A stretch of 64,000 nucleotides of DNA from Acanthosepion esculentum (GCA_964036315.1 OZ038510.1:84315116-84379115); one strand, 5' to 3'; counted from the stretch's first letter, positions 11,205-21,195 are shown. Program-made: numbers and translations. Notes: generated from the sequence alone by a model not told the origin.

Positions 11205-11921
11205 AATTGTGTTCACCCCAAATGCAGATTCTGTGATAAATATCCAGAAAAAATTGACAATCTTGTATCAAGTTGCACAATGTTAGCACCCATTGAATAT
11301 AAAATTCTCATGAAAGAGTGAGATAATATCTGCACTGGAAACTATGCAAATTTTACGGGAAGCAAACTGCAAGATACTGGACTGAACATTACCCAATCCC
11401 GGTTACAGAGCTAGGACCTGTAACAATTTTATGGGACTTTACAATACACACAAACAGAACAATCAAAGCTGATCGCCTAGACATCGTGATGAAAGACCAG
11501 AATGTGTTTTCTAATTGACATGGCAGTCACTGCAGATTCGAATGTATCTTTGAAGATCTTCAAAAGAACTATCAAAATACAAGGATCTCGAAGCTAAAAT
11601 CTCAAAAATGTGACACATGAGAACATCAATAATTCCAGTTGTAGTTTGAGCCCTCAGATTGATTGAAAAAGTTTCTGATAGACTCATTGAAGACATTGCT
11701 GACAGCCCATGCAAAAAATACTAAAAAATTCGTATTCACAAGCAGAGTTCACCCATTACGAAGAGCTTTATCTATGTAAAATGTGTGTGATCTTAGATTT
11801 TTGTCTTCTTTTTTTCTTTTTCTTTTTACAAAAAGTATCAGCCAGTATGTAAAGAAGCCATTTCTGACCTTGGGTCACTGGCTGGGACCCGGAAGGAAAT
11901 GTGTATTCATAAGTCAAGGAA

Positions 11922-11925
<4 letters not shown>
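11205..11925 (+). mobile_element. LINE family C 3' end, plus strand
   Basis: The + strand encodes, with stops and shifts, HPKCRFCDKYPEKIDNLV (a zinc-knuckle-like CxxC segment), CTMLAPIEYK, then FLIDMAVTADSNVSLKIF, and a closing NSYSQAEFTHYEELYLCKM phrase. The 3' UTR ends at an (AAT)n tail (11926-11979). Relative to the minus copy at 10575-11130 it lies in inverted orientation. It is a 5'-truncated non-autonomous fragment. Confidence 0.75.
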
Positions 11926-11981
<56 letters not shown>

Positions 11982-12090
11982 TGGTACGAACACCACCCTG
12001 ACCCGGTTACGGAGATAGGACCTGGTACAATTCTATGGGACTACACAATACACACTGACAGAACAATAATCAAAGCAGCAAAAATGACAA
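11926..12090 (+). mobile_element. (AAT)n tail followed by a further LINE C fragment
   Basis: (AAT)n occupies 11926-11979. It is followed by a short coding remnant, WYEHHPDPVTEIGPGTILWD and YTIHTDRTIIKA, which is the segment that precedes the LINE C tail in other copies. Confidence 0.7.
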
Positions 12091-12094
12091 CAAA

Positions 12095-12290
12095 ATCCCG
12101 TGAAAATTTCATGGTTTTCTTATTCCATTTTTCTGATTAATCATAATTCTTAAGTTAATTAATAAACATCTTGCGAGTTTTACGACTATAAAATACTCTT
12201 GGAAAATCACTTATTGCATCGTTAAATATTTGAACTTAATAAATTTAAGAAAACATTGCAATAACCATCATAAATATGATTGCAGTTTAC
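12095..12290. repeat. Direct repeat, left copy (partner at 13650-13812)
   Basis: Shared phrases in order are CCCGTGAAA, TAATTCTTAA, GCGAGTT.TACGAC, TATTGCATC or TATCGCATT, ACAAATTTAA or ATAAATTTAA, and CATTGCAATAA. The two copies bracket the polypyrimidine tract and about 400 bp of unique sequence. They may be 3' ends of one element or flanks of a larger duplication. Confidence 0.6.
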
Positions 12291-12384
12291 TTATTAAAAG
12301 AAGAGTGTACAAATGAAAACATTAAAAATTACAAAAATTTCCATTTCACACAAGCAGACGTTAAACATGTAAAAGTGTCATTGC

Positions 12385-13228
12385 CTCCTCTATCTTCCTT
12401 TTCTTTCTTTTTCCTTTCTTTTTCTTTTTCTTTATTTTTCCTTTCTTTTTATTTTTCTTTATTTTTCCTTTCTTTCTTTCTTACTTTTTCTTTCTTCTCC
12501 TTTCTTTTCTTTTTTTCTTTCTTTCATTTACCTTTCTTAGTTTCTTTCTTTTTTCTTTCTTTTTCTTTTCTTTCATCCTTTCTTTTTCCTGTCTTTTTTC
12601 TTTCTTTCTTTCACCTTTCTTTTTCTTTCTTTTTCCTTTTTTCTTTCTTTTTCCTTTCTTTTTTTCTTTCTTTTTCCTTTTTTCTTTCTTTTTCCTTTCT
12701 TTTTCTTTCTTTTTCCTTTTTTCTTTCTTTTTCCTTTCTTTTTTTCTTTCTTTTTCCTTTTTTCTTTCTTTTTCCTTTCTTTTTCTTTCTTTTTCCTTTT
12801 TTCTTTCTTTTTCCTTTCTTTTTTCTGCCTTTCTTTTTCTTTTCTTTCTTCCTTTCTTTTTCCTTTCTTTTTTCTTTCTTTCATTTACCTTTCTTTCTTA
12901 GTTTTTTCTTTGTTTTTCTTTCCTTTCATCCTTTCTTTTTCCTTTCTTTTTCTTTCTTTCTTTCACCTTTCTTCCTTTTTCTTTCTTTTTCCTTTCTTTT
13001 TCTTTTCTTCTTCCTTTCTTTTTTCTTTCTTTCATTTAACTTTCTTTCTTAGTTTTTTCTTTCTTTCTTTTTCTTTTCTTTCATTCTTTATTTTCCTTTC
13101 TTTTTTCTCTCTTTCTTTCACCTTTCTTCCTTTCTTTCCTTTTTCTTTTCCTTTTTTCTTTCTTTTTCATTTCTTTCTTTTTTCTTTCTTTTTCATTTCT
13201 TTCTTTTTTATTTCTTTCTTTCTTTCAC
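12385..13228. repeat. Polypyrimidine (TTTC)n-type tract
   Basis: About 840 bases with almost only T and C on the + strand. A longer pattern of alternating CTTTCTTTTTC and CCTTTTTTC blocks recurs near 12605-12830. Long Phe/Ser/Leu or Lys/Glu frames across it are artefacts of composition. Confidence 0.95.
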
Positions 13229-13649
13229 TGAAAAAAAACAACGTCGCCGATATGTCTTTTCCGACTTTTTTACGCGATCAAAGAGAGATCCTTCATTATT
13301 TATGAGGTATTGGTAATGCATAAGGCACGTGCTAACGAATTAAAGAAAAAGCAAAATTATAATAATAATAATAGTAATGCAAGAATCTGTACAAATCAAT
13401 AACTTGACAAGCATAAGAAATCCACCGACCTCTGGATCTGAAATTGCCAAATCGTGGCTAACATTGTCCAAGATATCACTGAGGCTTCAGACATTAAGAT
13501 AATCAGAATAAGGAGTCGTATCCAATCGCTTCAGAAATCTGCTTTGTTTCGCATTAAAAAGATTCTGCGAAATATCATCTCTGTCTGAGGTCGTACGACT
13601 CAATAGACAACAGCCATAACGCAATAATAATACTTATAATAATAATTTA
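13229..13649. other. No feature recognised
   Basis: Unique-looking sequence with a short (AAT)n near 13360. I could not assign it. Confidence 0.3.
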
Positions 13650-13812
13650 AAAACCCGTGAAATTTTTTGATGAATCTTAATTCTTAACTTAACGATTGAA
13701 TAAGCTCATGGCGAGTTCTACGACATTCATATAATAAAAATTCCCCTATCGCATTGAGCCTAACAAATTTAATAAAATATTGCAATAACAATCATTCTAT
13801 TATAATTGTGCT
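13650..13812. repeat. Direct repeat, right copy (partner at 12095-12290)
   Basis: It has the same ordered phrases as the left copy and ends immediately upstream of the U2-derived array. Confidence 0.6.
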
Positions 13813-13820
13813 TGTCCTTC

Positions 13821-15130
13821 TCTTCTCGGCCTTTTGGCTAAGATCAAAGTGTAGTATCTGTTCGCGGATTACTCGCTGAATGATCGCCTTTAGGCCGGGA
13901 GCGATCACTGATACAGGCCGGTCGCAGGGATTCGTCCCTGCGCTGGTGGTATCGGGGCTACGTCTGACTAGCTATGACAAGCTAAGACCAGCCATGACCA
14001 GCTATGACTAGCTAAGACCAGCTCTGACCAGCTTGGACAAGCTAAGACCAGCTAAAGCACTGCGGCCCGGGTGAAAGCTCGGGTCCACTCCCCCTCCCGT
14101 CCCACGTTAAACCCCGACCTTGTGTCACAACCTGACCGTGTGGGAGGTCAAGTAAATCCACGGCCTTTTGGCTAAGATCAAAGTGTAGTATCTGTTCTCA
14201 GATTACTCGCTGAATGATCGCCTTTAGGCTGGGAGCGGTCACCGATACAGGCCGGTCGCAGGGATTCGTCCCTGCGCTGGTAGTATCATAGCTAGATTAG
14301 CTAAAGCCAAAGCTAAAGACCAGCTTGGACAAGCTATGACCAGCTAAAGCCAAAGCACTACGGCCCGGGTGAAAACTCGGGTCCATTCCCCCTCCCGTCC
14401 CACGTTAAACCCCGACCTTGTGTCACAACCTGACCGTGTGGGAGGTCAAGTAAATCCCCGGCCTTTTGGCTAAGATCAAAGTGTAGTATCTGTTCTCAGA
14501 TTACTCGCTGAATGATCGCCTTTAGGCTGGGAGCGGTCACCGATACAGGCCGGTCGCAGGGATTCGTCCCTGCGCTGGTAGTATCATAGCTAGACTAGCT
14601 AAAGCCAAAGCTAAAGACCAGCTTGGACAAGCTATGACCAGCTAAAGCCAAAGCACTGCGGCCCGGGTGAAAACTCGGGTCCACTCCCCCTCCCGTCCCA
14701 CGTTAAACCCCGACCTTGTGTCACAACCTGACCGTGTGGGAGGTCAAGTAAATCCCCGGCCTTTTGGCTAAGATCAAAGTGTAGTATCTGTTCGCAGATT
14801 ACTCGCTGAATGATCGCCTTTAGGCCGGGAGCGATCACTGATACAGGCCGGTCGCAGGGATTCGTCCCTGCGCTGGTAGTATCGGGGCTACGTCTGACTA
14901 GCTATGACAAGCTAAGACCAGCCATGACCAGCTATGACTAGCTAAGACCAGCTCTGACCAGCTTGGACAAGCTAAGACCAGCTAAAGCACTGAGGCCCGG
15001 GTGAAAGCTCGGGTCCACTCCCCCTCCCGTCCCACGTTAAACCCCGACCTTGTGTCACAACCTGACCGTGTGGGAGGTCAAGTAAATCCACGGCCTTTTG
15101 GCTGAGATCAAAGTGTAGTATCTGTTCTCA
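13821..15130 (+). repeat. Tandem array of chimeric snRNA-derived units (U2 5' domain plus U4-like segment)
   Basis: Units start with CTTCTCGGCCTTTTGGCTAA, the 5' end of U2 snRNA, then GATCAAAGTGTAGTATCTGT, which includes the U2 branch-point recognition bases GTAGTA. GGCCTTTT starts lie at 13828, 14162, 14460, 14759 and 15092, giving unit lengths 334, 298, 299 and 333 (an A-B-B-A pattern). After the U2 piece come two hairpin-like segments (GATCGC...GCGATC; GCAGGGATTCGTCCCTGC), then GCGCTGGTAGTATCATAGC, close to the U4 5' end. A GACCAGCTA minisatellite of variable length and a G/C-rich block ending GGGAGGTCAAGTAAATCC follow. No U2 3' half or Sm site is present, so these are not working U2 genes. 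Confidence 0.75.
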
Positions 15131-15179
15131 TCAGCTTAATCAGATTCTCTCTCTTCCCTTCTATCTTTCGTTCTTTCTT

Positions 15180-15545
15180 TCATCTTCTAGGCCTTTTTAC
15201 TGAAATCAAAGTGTAATATCTGTTCCAGGATACTCGCTTAGATCGCCTTTTGGCTGGGATTCGATCACTGATACATGCCTGGCGCAGGGATTCGTCCCTG
15301 CGCTGGTAGTATCGCGGCTACGTCTAGCTATGACCAGCTTTGACCAGGTTCGCGACCGGCTTTGACCAGCTTCGCGACCGGTTTTGACCAGCTTCGCGAC
15401 AGGCTTGGACAAGCTAGGACCAGCTAAGACCAGCCAAGACCACCGGTTCGAGTGGAAACGCTCGGGTCATACCGCTCCCTCGCCGCACGTTAAAAACTGA
15501 ACTTGTGTCACAACCTGACTCAGTGGGGGGTCAAGTAGATACCAA
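15180..15545 (+). repeat. Diverged copy of the chimeric snRNA unit
   Basis: It has the same module order as the array upstream: a U2-like start (GGCCTTTTTACTGAAATCAA), the GGATACTCGCTTAGATCGCC segment, the GGGATTCGTCCC hairpin, GCGCTGGTAGTATCGCGGC, a GACCAGCTT minisatellite, and the GCACGTTAAAAACTGAAC block. It differs by many substitutions, so it is older or from another subfamily. Confidence 0.7.
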
Positions 15546-16490
15546 GTGTAGTATCTGTTCTTATCAGCTTAATCTGATTCTCTCTCTCCACTTCTATCTT
15601 TCCTTCTTTCTTTCATCTTCTAGGCCTTTTCATTAAGATTAAAGTGTAGTATCTGTTCTTATCTGCTTAATCTGATTCTCTGTCTTCACTTCTATCATTC
15701 CTTCTTTCTTTCGTCTTCTAGGCCTTTTCACTGAGATCAAAGTGTAGTATGTGTTCTTATCAGCTTAATCTGATTCTCTCTCTTCACTTCTATCTTTCCT
15801 TCTTTCTTTCATCTTCTAGGCCTTTTCACTGAGATCAAAGTGTAGTATGTGTTCTTATCAGCTTAATCTGATTCTCTCTCTCTCTTCACTTCTATCTTTC
15901 CTTCTTTCTTTCATCTTCTAGGCCTTTTCACTGAGATCAAAGTCTAGTATCTGTTCTTATCAACGTAATCTGATTCTCTCTCTTCACTTCTATCTTTTCT
16001 TCTTTCATCTTCTAGGCCTTTTCATAAAGATCAATGTGTAGTATCTGTTCCCGGATACTCGCTTAAAGATCGCCTTTTGGCTGGGATCTGAAACGCTCGG
16101 TTCATACCCCTCCCTCGCCCCACGTTAAAAACCGACCTTGTGTCACAACCTGACTCAGTGGGGGTCAAGTAGATACCAAGTGTAGTATCTGTTCTTATCA
16201 GCTTAATCTGATTCTCTTTCTTCATTTCTATCTTTCCTTCTTTCTTTCATCTTCTAGGCCTTTTCACTAAGATCAAAGTGTAGTATCTGTTCTTATCAGC
16301 TTAATCTGATTCTCTCTCGTCATTTCTATCTTTCCTTCTTTCTTTCATCTGCTTGGCCTTTTCACTAGGATCAAAGTGTAGTATCTGTTCTTATCAGCTT
16401 AATCTGATTCTCTCTCTTCACTTCTATCTTTCCTTCTTTCTTTCATCTTCTAGGCCTTTTCATTAAGATTAAAGTGTAGCAAAATCAATG
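15546..16490 (+). repeat. Short tandem repeat of the U2 snRNA 5' domain, unit about 95-110 bp
   Basis: Each unit contains AAGTGTAGTATCTGTTCTTA, TCAGCTTAATCTGATTCTC (U2 branch-point region and stem IIa) and a pyrimidine-rich spacer ending CATCTTCTAGGCCTTTTCA. About eight copies are present. A partial long unit (16020-16190) is embedded, with the TCGCCTTTTGGCTGGGATC and CCACGTTAAAAACCGACC segments. The 5' cap-proximal bases and the 3' half of U2 are missing. Confidence 0.75.
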
Positions 16491-16768
16491 AGACTCTCAG
16501 GTAGGCACGTAAATATGAATATGATAAACTGTCATTCTATAAAGTAACTGTGATTGAAATAGAAATATATTGATATTATAAATTCAAACAGACTTGCTGC
16601 TTGTGTTTACACATAAAATTTCTACATGTCTACACATAACAGCAACTGTATGTATATTTACACATTTTTAAACGCATGTACCTGCATGTGTACATTGTTA
16701 ATATTATACACTAGTGTATAATATAATCTTGATAAATCGCTTCTGGGTGTGACAAACTTAATTATTAA

Positions 16769-16805
<37 letters not shown>

Positions 16806-17540
16806 GTTGTTGTTGTTGTTGTTCAATAATCAATATGCCAATAATTATATCATGTTTCATTAATCCGATAATCTCCCATCATATCGCATGAATTTTCCTT
16901 CTTTCCCTTTAACCCTTACACTCAACTAACGTTCGTTTTGGTCGTTGCCTTTCTCCGCCATTTTAAATGACAACGGAACTTCCTCCACTAAGAACATCGC
17001 TTAACATGACTCACTTCGATTTTACAAATGATATGTTTGTTTTTGTTTCCTTCTTGCTTTTTTATTTAGGAATGTCTTCATTTATTTGCTAATCAATGAA
17101 TTCAGATCGGAAAGCCTTCGATTTGTGATCTCACAATAGCCAAAAGCAACGTTTGCTTCTCCGAGAGAAGTCTTAATTTGTAAAAAGAGATTTTCTAATG
17201 AGACAGAAAACCCGGTGGAGCCGATGAGGTCTGGAAACCATTTTGACACGTCTCTTTCACGTTAGCACTCCAGTAGCGCCCATCTTTCGTGGAATTATTT
17301 TCAAAAGTTCTCGTTTTAAAGTGGTGCCCACGCACGGATGAATGTACGCATGCGCGCCTCATTGTACAAAGCGAGATCTTATGCAAAAAAGAAGCTGATA
17401 TTCAAAATTCATTTCACACATAGAAGGAAAATGTACATAATGTGTGTGTGCATCTATATATATATATATAAAACTTATTTTCTTCAGAAAGTCATTAATT
17501 CTTGTAGTTTATTGCTAATAACAAGCAGTTTCTTTTTCTC
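16491..17540. other. No gene recognised; contains an (ATT)n(GTT)n microsatellite
   Basis: The microsatellite lies at about 16765-16822. The remainder is AT-rich. A short minus-strand frame (17195-17386) has no motif. Confidence 0.4.
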
Positions 17541-17580
17541 CTGATGATGGCCATGCTGGTCGAAACTATTCGAAGAATCT
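17541..17580 (+). ncRNA. Hammerhead-like motif, degenerate
   Basis: CTGATGA at 17541-17547 is followed by a stem (GGCC/GGTC with one G-U pair) and GAAAC at 17562. Downstream bases do not give a convincing helix III or a cleavage-site triplet. I treat it as a decayed relative of the motif at 17691-17732. Confidence 0.35.
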
Positions 17581-17690
17581 AATTGAAATAATAAAACAAA
17601 AATAATATTACTATACAACCCAGTGTATCTAAAAATTGTAATTTTTTAATTTCTCTCTATTTTTTATTGTTTAAACCATAAGGTATTTTT

Positions 17691-17732
17691 ATACGAGTAC
17701 TTTCGTCTGTTCATACAGACATCATCAGGTAT
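17691..17732 (-). ncRNA. Hammerhead ribozyme motif, type I, short helix III
   Basis: On the minus strand: ATAC (helix I), CTGATGA, an unpaired T, stem II GTCTG/CAGAC with a 6-base loop, GAAA, then AGTACT, which is self-complementary and could form helix III in a dimer or as a tiny hairpin, then C as cleavage base, then GTAT pairing with ATAC. All core positions match. A rearranged inverted partner lies at 17850-17885. Activity is inferred from pattern only. Confidence 0.65.
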
Positions 17733-17739
17733 GGAAATA

Positions 17740-18058
17740 GATTTGTGTTTTACATCCAGGAAATAACGGGACAATGAAAGATTAAATGTGATCCGAAATA
17801 TGTTTTTTTAGAAATGTGTTATTGTTATTGTTGTCCCGTAATTATCTGGATGAACAGACAAAAGTACTAGTATAAAAAAACTTATGCAACTGGAATTTAT
17901 TAAAATAGGGATCATAACATTCATCTACAGGTTCGTGGGTTATTGTATCTTAATAAATTTGTTTGCGAAGATGTATTCTCGCCATTTATATCATTAACTT
18001 CACTATTAATTTTGTATGAATGATTTAAGTAATATAAATTTAAATTCTACCACTTACT

Positions 18059-18062
<4 letters not shown>
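17740..18062. repeat. Dispersed repeat next to (TA)n, copy 1 (copy 2 at 31785-32052)
   Basis: Phrases shared in order with the 31.8-kb copy: GGGATCATAACATTCAT, TACAGGTTCG, TCTTAATAAATT, GATGTATTCTCGCC and CACATACTTGATATATA or CACTTACTTGATATATA. An inverted pair CCAGGAAATAACGGGACAAT / ATTGTTGTCCCGTAATTATC (about 17757 and 17837) links this copy with the ribozyme motif on its left. Both copies end in (TA)n. Confidence 0.7.
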
Positions 18063-18104
<42 letters not shown>

Positions 18105-18106
<2 letters not shown>

Positions 18107-18385
18107 CGGTTCAAAAATTTGAAGCAACCCCACTTGACAGAAGGGTGAAAAAAATACGATAGGTAGTCATTGAAAAAAGAATGGAATCAATTATCAAACT
18201 TATGCTTTGAGAAACTTTTGCAACGAATGCCCAAAAATTTGTGCTGCTGTAATCAAAGCTAAAAGAGGATATTTTGACGAGAGCAAAATTTAATCAAAAA
18301 ATGAGATGATTTTCATTAGAAGTTTTATTATGGAAAAAAGAAAAAAAATCCTATTCTTTTTTCCATAATAAAACTTTTAATAAAA
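18105..18385 (+). mobile_element. Tc1-like transposon fragment, copy 1
   Basis: It starts TACGGTTCAAAAATTTGAAG, the same terminal repeat as the element at 18694-19053. It then encodes the Tc1 transposase C-terminus, MPKICAAVIKAKRGYF. The right terminus is missing and replaced by a hairpin (TTTTATTATGGAAAAAAG against its complement near 18350). Confidence 0.65.
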
Positions 18386-18411
18386 TATCATCTATATATA
18401 TGAAGAAATAT

Positions 18412-18602
18412 AGTCTTCAGGTGTATTTATGGGATAAAGTGCTCAATATCAGAGATAGAGCGTATGTAATTATAACAGTGAACATTGAAGTCAACACTTA
18501 GAGGCGACAGTCTGTTTCATGCTAGACGCAATCGGTTGTCTGACGATTGCGTCTAGCATGAAACAGACTGTCGCCTCTAAGTGTTGACTTCAATGTTCAC
18601 TT
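18412..18602. repeat. Family H2 palindrome carrying a hammerhead-like motif
   Basis: The arms 18486-18530 and 18546-18597 are near-perfect reverse complements (TCAACACTTAGAGGCGACAG against CTGTCGCCTCTAAGTGTTGA). On the + strand: CTGACGA (18540-18546), short stem TGC/GCA, GAAA (18560-18563), a 3-bp helix III hairpin ACA-GAC-TGT and a C cleavage base. Helix I pairs only weakly here. The left flank (ATAGTCTTCAGGTGTATTTA, GTGCTCAATATCAGAGATAG) is shared with 38445-38540 and, inverted, with 35985-36040. Confidence 0.6.
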
Positions 18603-18603
18603 T

Positions 18604-18685
<82 letters not shown>

Positions 18686-18690
18686 AGACA
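18603..18690. repeat. (TA)n(CA)n(TA)n compound microsatellite
   Basis: TA, then CA, then TA blocks between family H2 and a Tc1-like element. Confidence 0.95.
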
Positions 18691-18693
18691 CAG

Positions 18694-19053
18694 TACGGTT
18701 CAAAATATTGAAGCCATCCCCACTTGAGAGGAGAGTTAAAAAAATACGAAAACAAATCATTGAAAAAAAAAAGAATGCAGTCAATTTTCAAACTTGGACT
18801 TTGAGAAACTTTTGCAACGAATGCCAAAACATTGTGCTGCAGTAATCAAGGCTAAAGGAGGATATTTGGTCGTGAGCAAAATTTAATCATGAAATGCTTT
18901 TTTTCTTTTTGTCATAATAAAATTTCTAATAAAAATATCATATGTCACTTTTTACCCATGTATAATAATTTTCTCTTATTTAAAGCACAAAGAAACTACT
19001 CTTTGAACCCATTTCAGAAATTACCAGGGTTCCCCTCAAACTTTTGAACTGTA
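18694..19053 (+). mobile_element. Non-autonomous Tc1-like transposon, complete ends
   Basis: The left end TACGGTTCAAAATATTGAAG and the right end, read inverted, TACAGTTCAAAAGTTTGAGG, form terminal inverted repeats with TA at the border. Inside, only the transposase C-terminus remains (LRNFCNECQ-like then CAAVIKAKGGY). The DDE core is deleted, so the element depended on a transposase from elsewhere. Length is about 360 bp. Confidence 0.75.
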
Positions 19054-19276
19054 TTGGACATAAATAGAAAATAATTACGTTTCAAACTAGTCACAGCACA
19101 TTACATTTAGACATATGGTTCTGTTGTTAATATTTCGTTCTCTCGCGTGGTACGACGTCATGAATTTACTACCTGCGTCTGCTATTCCGCGACCGTTATC
19201 GCCGCATAGTAGTCTTCTACATACCAGAACATCATCTTAGATGGTGAATATCTTTGTTTAAATGTCCGCATACCCA

Positions 19277-19310
19277 CTCTGAAGATGGCTCATGTCAGCC
19301 GAAAGCTTAG
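19277..19310 (+). ncRNA. Hammerhead-like motif
   Basis: CTGAAGA (19279-19285), one unpaired T, stem II GGCT/AGCC with a 6-base loop, GAAA (19301-19304), then AGCT, a self-complementary possible helix III, then T. Helix I has only 2 bp (CT/AG) before mismatches. The core fits the consensus; function is doubtful. Confidence 0.45.
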
Positions 19311-19531
19311 ATCAAGGAACCGCATATTAAAATCATATCCCAATGTTGGACAATTTTCGTCTTTATTTTCACCCGAAATTCAAGCAATCATACGAAGTTT
19401 AGAACGGCTCATGATCAAACATAATAGACATTCATTGTCTCTTACATTTGACAATATATATTTAAATTAAGAAAATAATCAGTGCACCTACACAACGGCC
19501 ATAAATACGTTTCCAATTTGTTCTTCATGTT

Positions 19532-19532
<1 letters not shown>

Positions 19533-19615
<83 letters not shown>
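19533..19615. repeat. (TA)n microsatellite
   Basis: More than 80 bases of TA, directly abutting a Tc1-like transposon whose target is TA. Confidence 0.95.
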
Positions 19616-19626
<11 letters not shown>

Positions 19627-20547
19627 TCGATAAAAGTGACTCACTTGATTTATTTTACTAAAAATATTTTTTCGTCTATTGTTTTTGGGGTTATAATAAT
19701 TTTTAATCTTACTGGTATAAAGACCCCTTCCCGACCACCTAGGAAAAAAGTTTATTCACCCTAAGGTATTCTATTGATAATTTTAAATTTGGATATAAAT
19801 GAGATTCAGGAAAAAAATTACTCAGATATCGCATTCTAATGATTAAGCTGGTAAATTAAAAGAGCTTTTGACAAAATATTGAAAACTATTTTACAATACA
19901 CCCAGAACAATATTCTAGAGAATTCTAGAACAGCTTAAATTAAATCTCGATTATTCCAGAATATTCCAGAAACCCTCATACAGTATAAAAACAGCTTGAA
20001 ATTGCCACTCAAATCACTAACCAGATGAAAGGGTACAAACACACATAAGAACCACTTAAGGCATCTATTATTGCCCGCTCAAAAGCAGGCAACTCTACGA
20101 GAGAAATTGCAGAAATTGCTATAACCTCGCAATCAACTGTCTCTCGAGTATTTAGGGCACATAATGATTCCACTCCTGCTCCAAGGAAGGAAACAAGGGG
20201 ACGAAAGAAAAAAATTGATGGTAGAACTGGCAGGGTAATCAAGAGAGAAGTTGCGAAGAATAGGTTTATAACTCGTCAGAAATTGCAGCCAGTCTAAGCG
20301 AAGAGCAAGGTGTTAGTCTTGCCTCTTCAACAGTCCGTCGGTGGCTGTTAGAACAAGGCTACAAATCTTATACACGAAGGTTTAAGTCGCTAATAAGCAA
20401 AGCCAACAAAGCCAAGAGACTTGAATGGGCTCACTATTACAAAGATTTCACCGTAGAAGGCTGGAAGAATGTTCTCTTCTCCGATGAAACGAAAGTTGAG
20501 CTAAATTCAAAGGATAAGGTGAATCACTTTTATCGAACAGCACTGTA
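19616..20547 (+). mobile_element. Tc1-like DNA transposon with truncated transposase
   Basis: TIRs begin CAATGCTGTTCGATAAAAGT at 19618 and, inverted, CAGTGCTGTTCGATAAAAGT ending at 20545, with TA on both sides. The + strand encodes the N-terminal part of a Tc1/mariner transposase: a helix-turn-helix segment STREIAEIAITSQSTVSRVF, a basic GRKKKIDGR stretch (AT-hook-like), a second HTH EEQGVSLASSTVRRWL and the first catalytic aspartate in NVLFSDETKVEL. A frameshift near 20290 splits the frame, and the rest of the DDE domain is deleted, with the 3' TIR following directly. Non-autonomous. Confidence 0.85.
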
Positions 20548-20629
20548 TATGTAATCATTAAAAGCAACTTCATACGTTTGTCTTAATTTCGTAAATGAAG
20601 CTCTGTATTTATTACTGTTGTTTCAGTCA

Positions 20630-21195
20630 GTCAGTTATATGCCATGCATGATACAAGCTTAGGCGATCATGTATCTTTCGATACATGAGTAACGAGACAT
20701 ATTTCTTCCTGCAGTAGGTTGCCATTTCTTTCTGCGGTAGACCAGTTGCCATCCAAGGCTATAGAACCCGGTCTGTCCTGCTATTTACCAATAGAAGAAG
20801 AGGATTCATACCTTTCCCAAGGGTATTAGCATATAAGTGAATGTAATGGATTCGACTGGAATTCGAACTCGGCTCTCCGATTAAGTTATGTGCCATGCGT
20901 GATAGGCGATTATGGACCTTTCGATACATGACTGACAAGGCAGATTTTTTTCCAAGAGTAGAATTCGAACTCGGCTCTCCGATTCAGTTGTGTGCCATGC
21001 GTGATACACGCTTAGACGATCATTTTTCTTTTGATACGTGACTGACCAGTTGCCATCCAAGGCTGTAGAACCCGATCAATCCTACTATTTACCCATACCT
21101 GGGGCGGGGAAGAAGAGGATTCATACCTTTCCCAAGGGTATTAGCCCGTAAGTGAATGACATTGATTCGATTGGAATTCGAACTCGGCTCACTGT
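20630..21195 (-). mobile_element. tRNA-derived SINE-like repeats, partly duplicated
   Basis: The phrase GTGCCATGCGTGATA recurs at about 20640, 20890 and 20996. GTTGCCATCCAAGGCT, GAGGATTCATACCTTTCCCA and GGAATTCGAACTCGGCT each occur twice or more. Read on the minus strand, GAGTTCGAATTCC matches a pol III B box, which suggests minus-strand SINE copies about 285 bp apart. Confidence 0.6.

Noticed and set aside
12276..13305. Long Phe/Ser/Leu-rich open frames (258 and 131 codons) and the opposite Lys/Glu-rich frame
   Set aside because: They are translations of (TTTC)n-type sequence with no domain and are open in several frames at once.
13821..16490. Functional U2 snRNA genes
   Set aside because: Only the 5' 45-65 bases are present; the 3' stem-loops and Sm site are missing in every unit.
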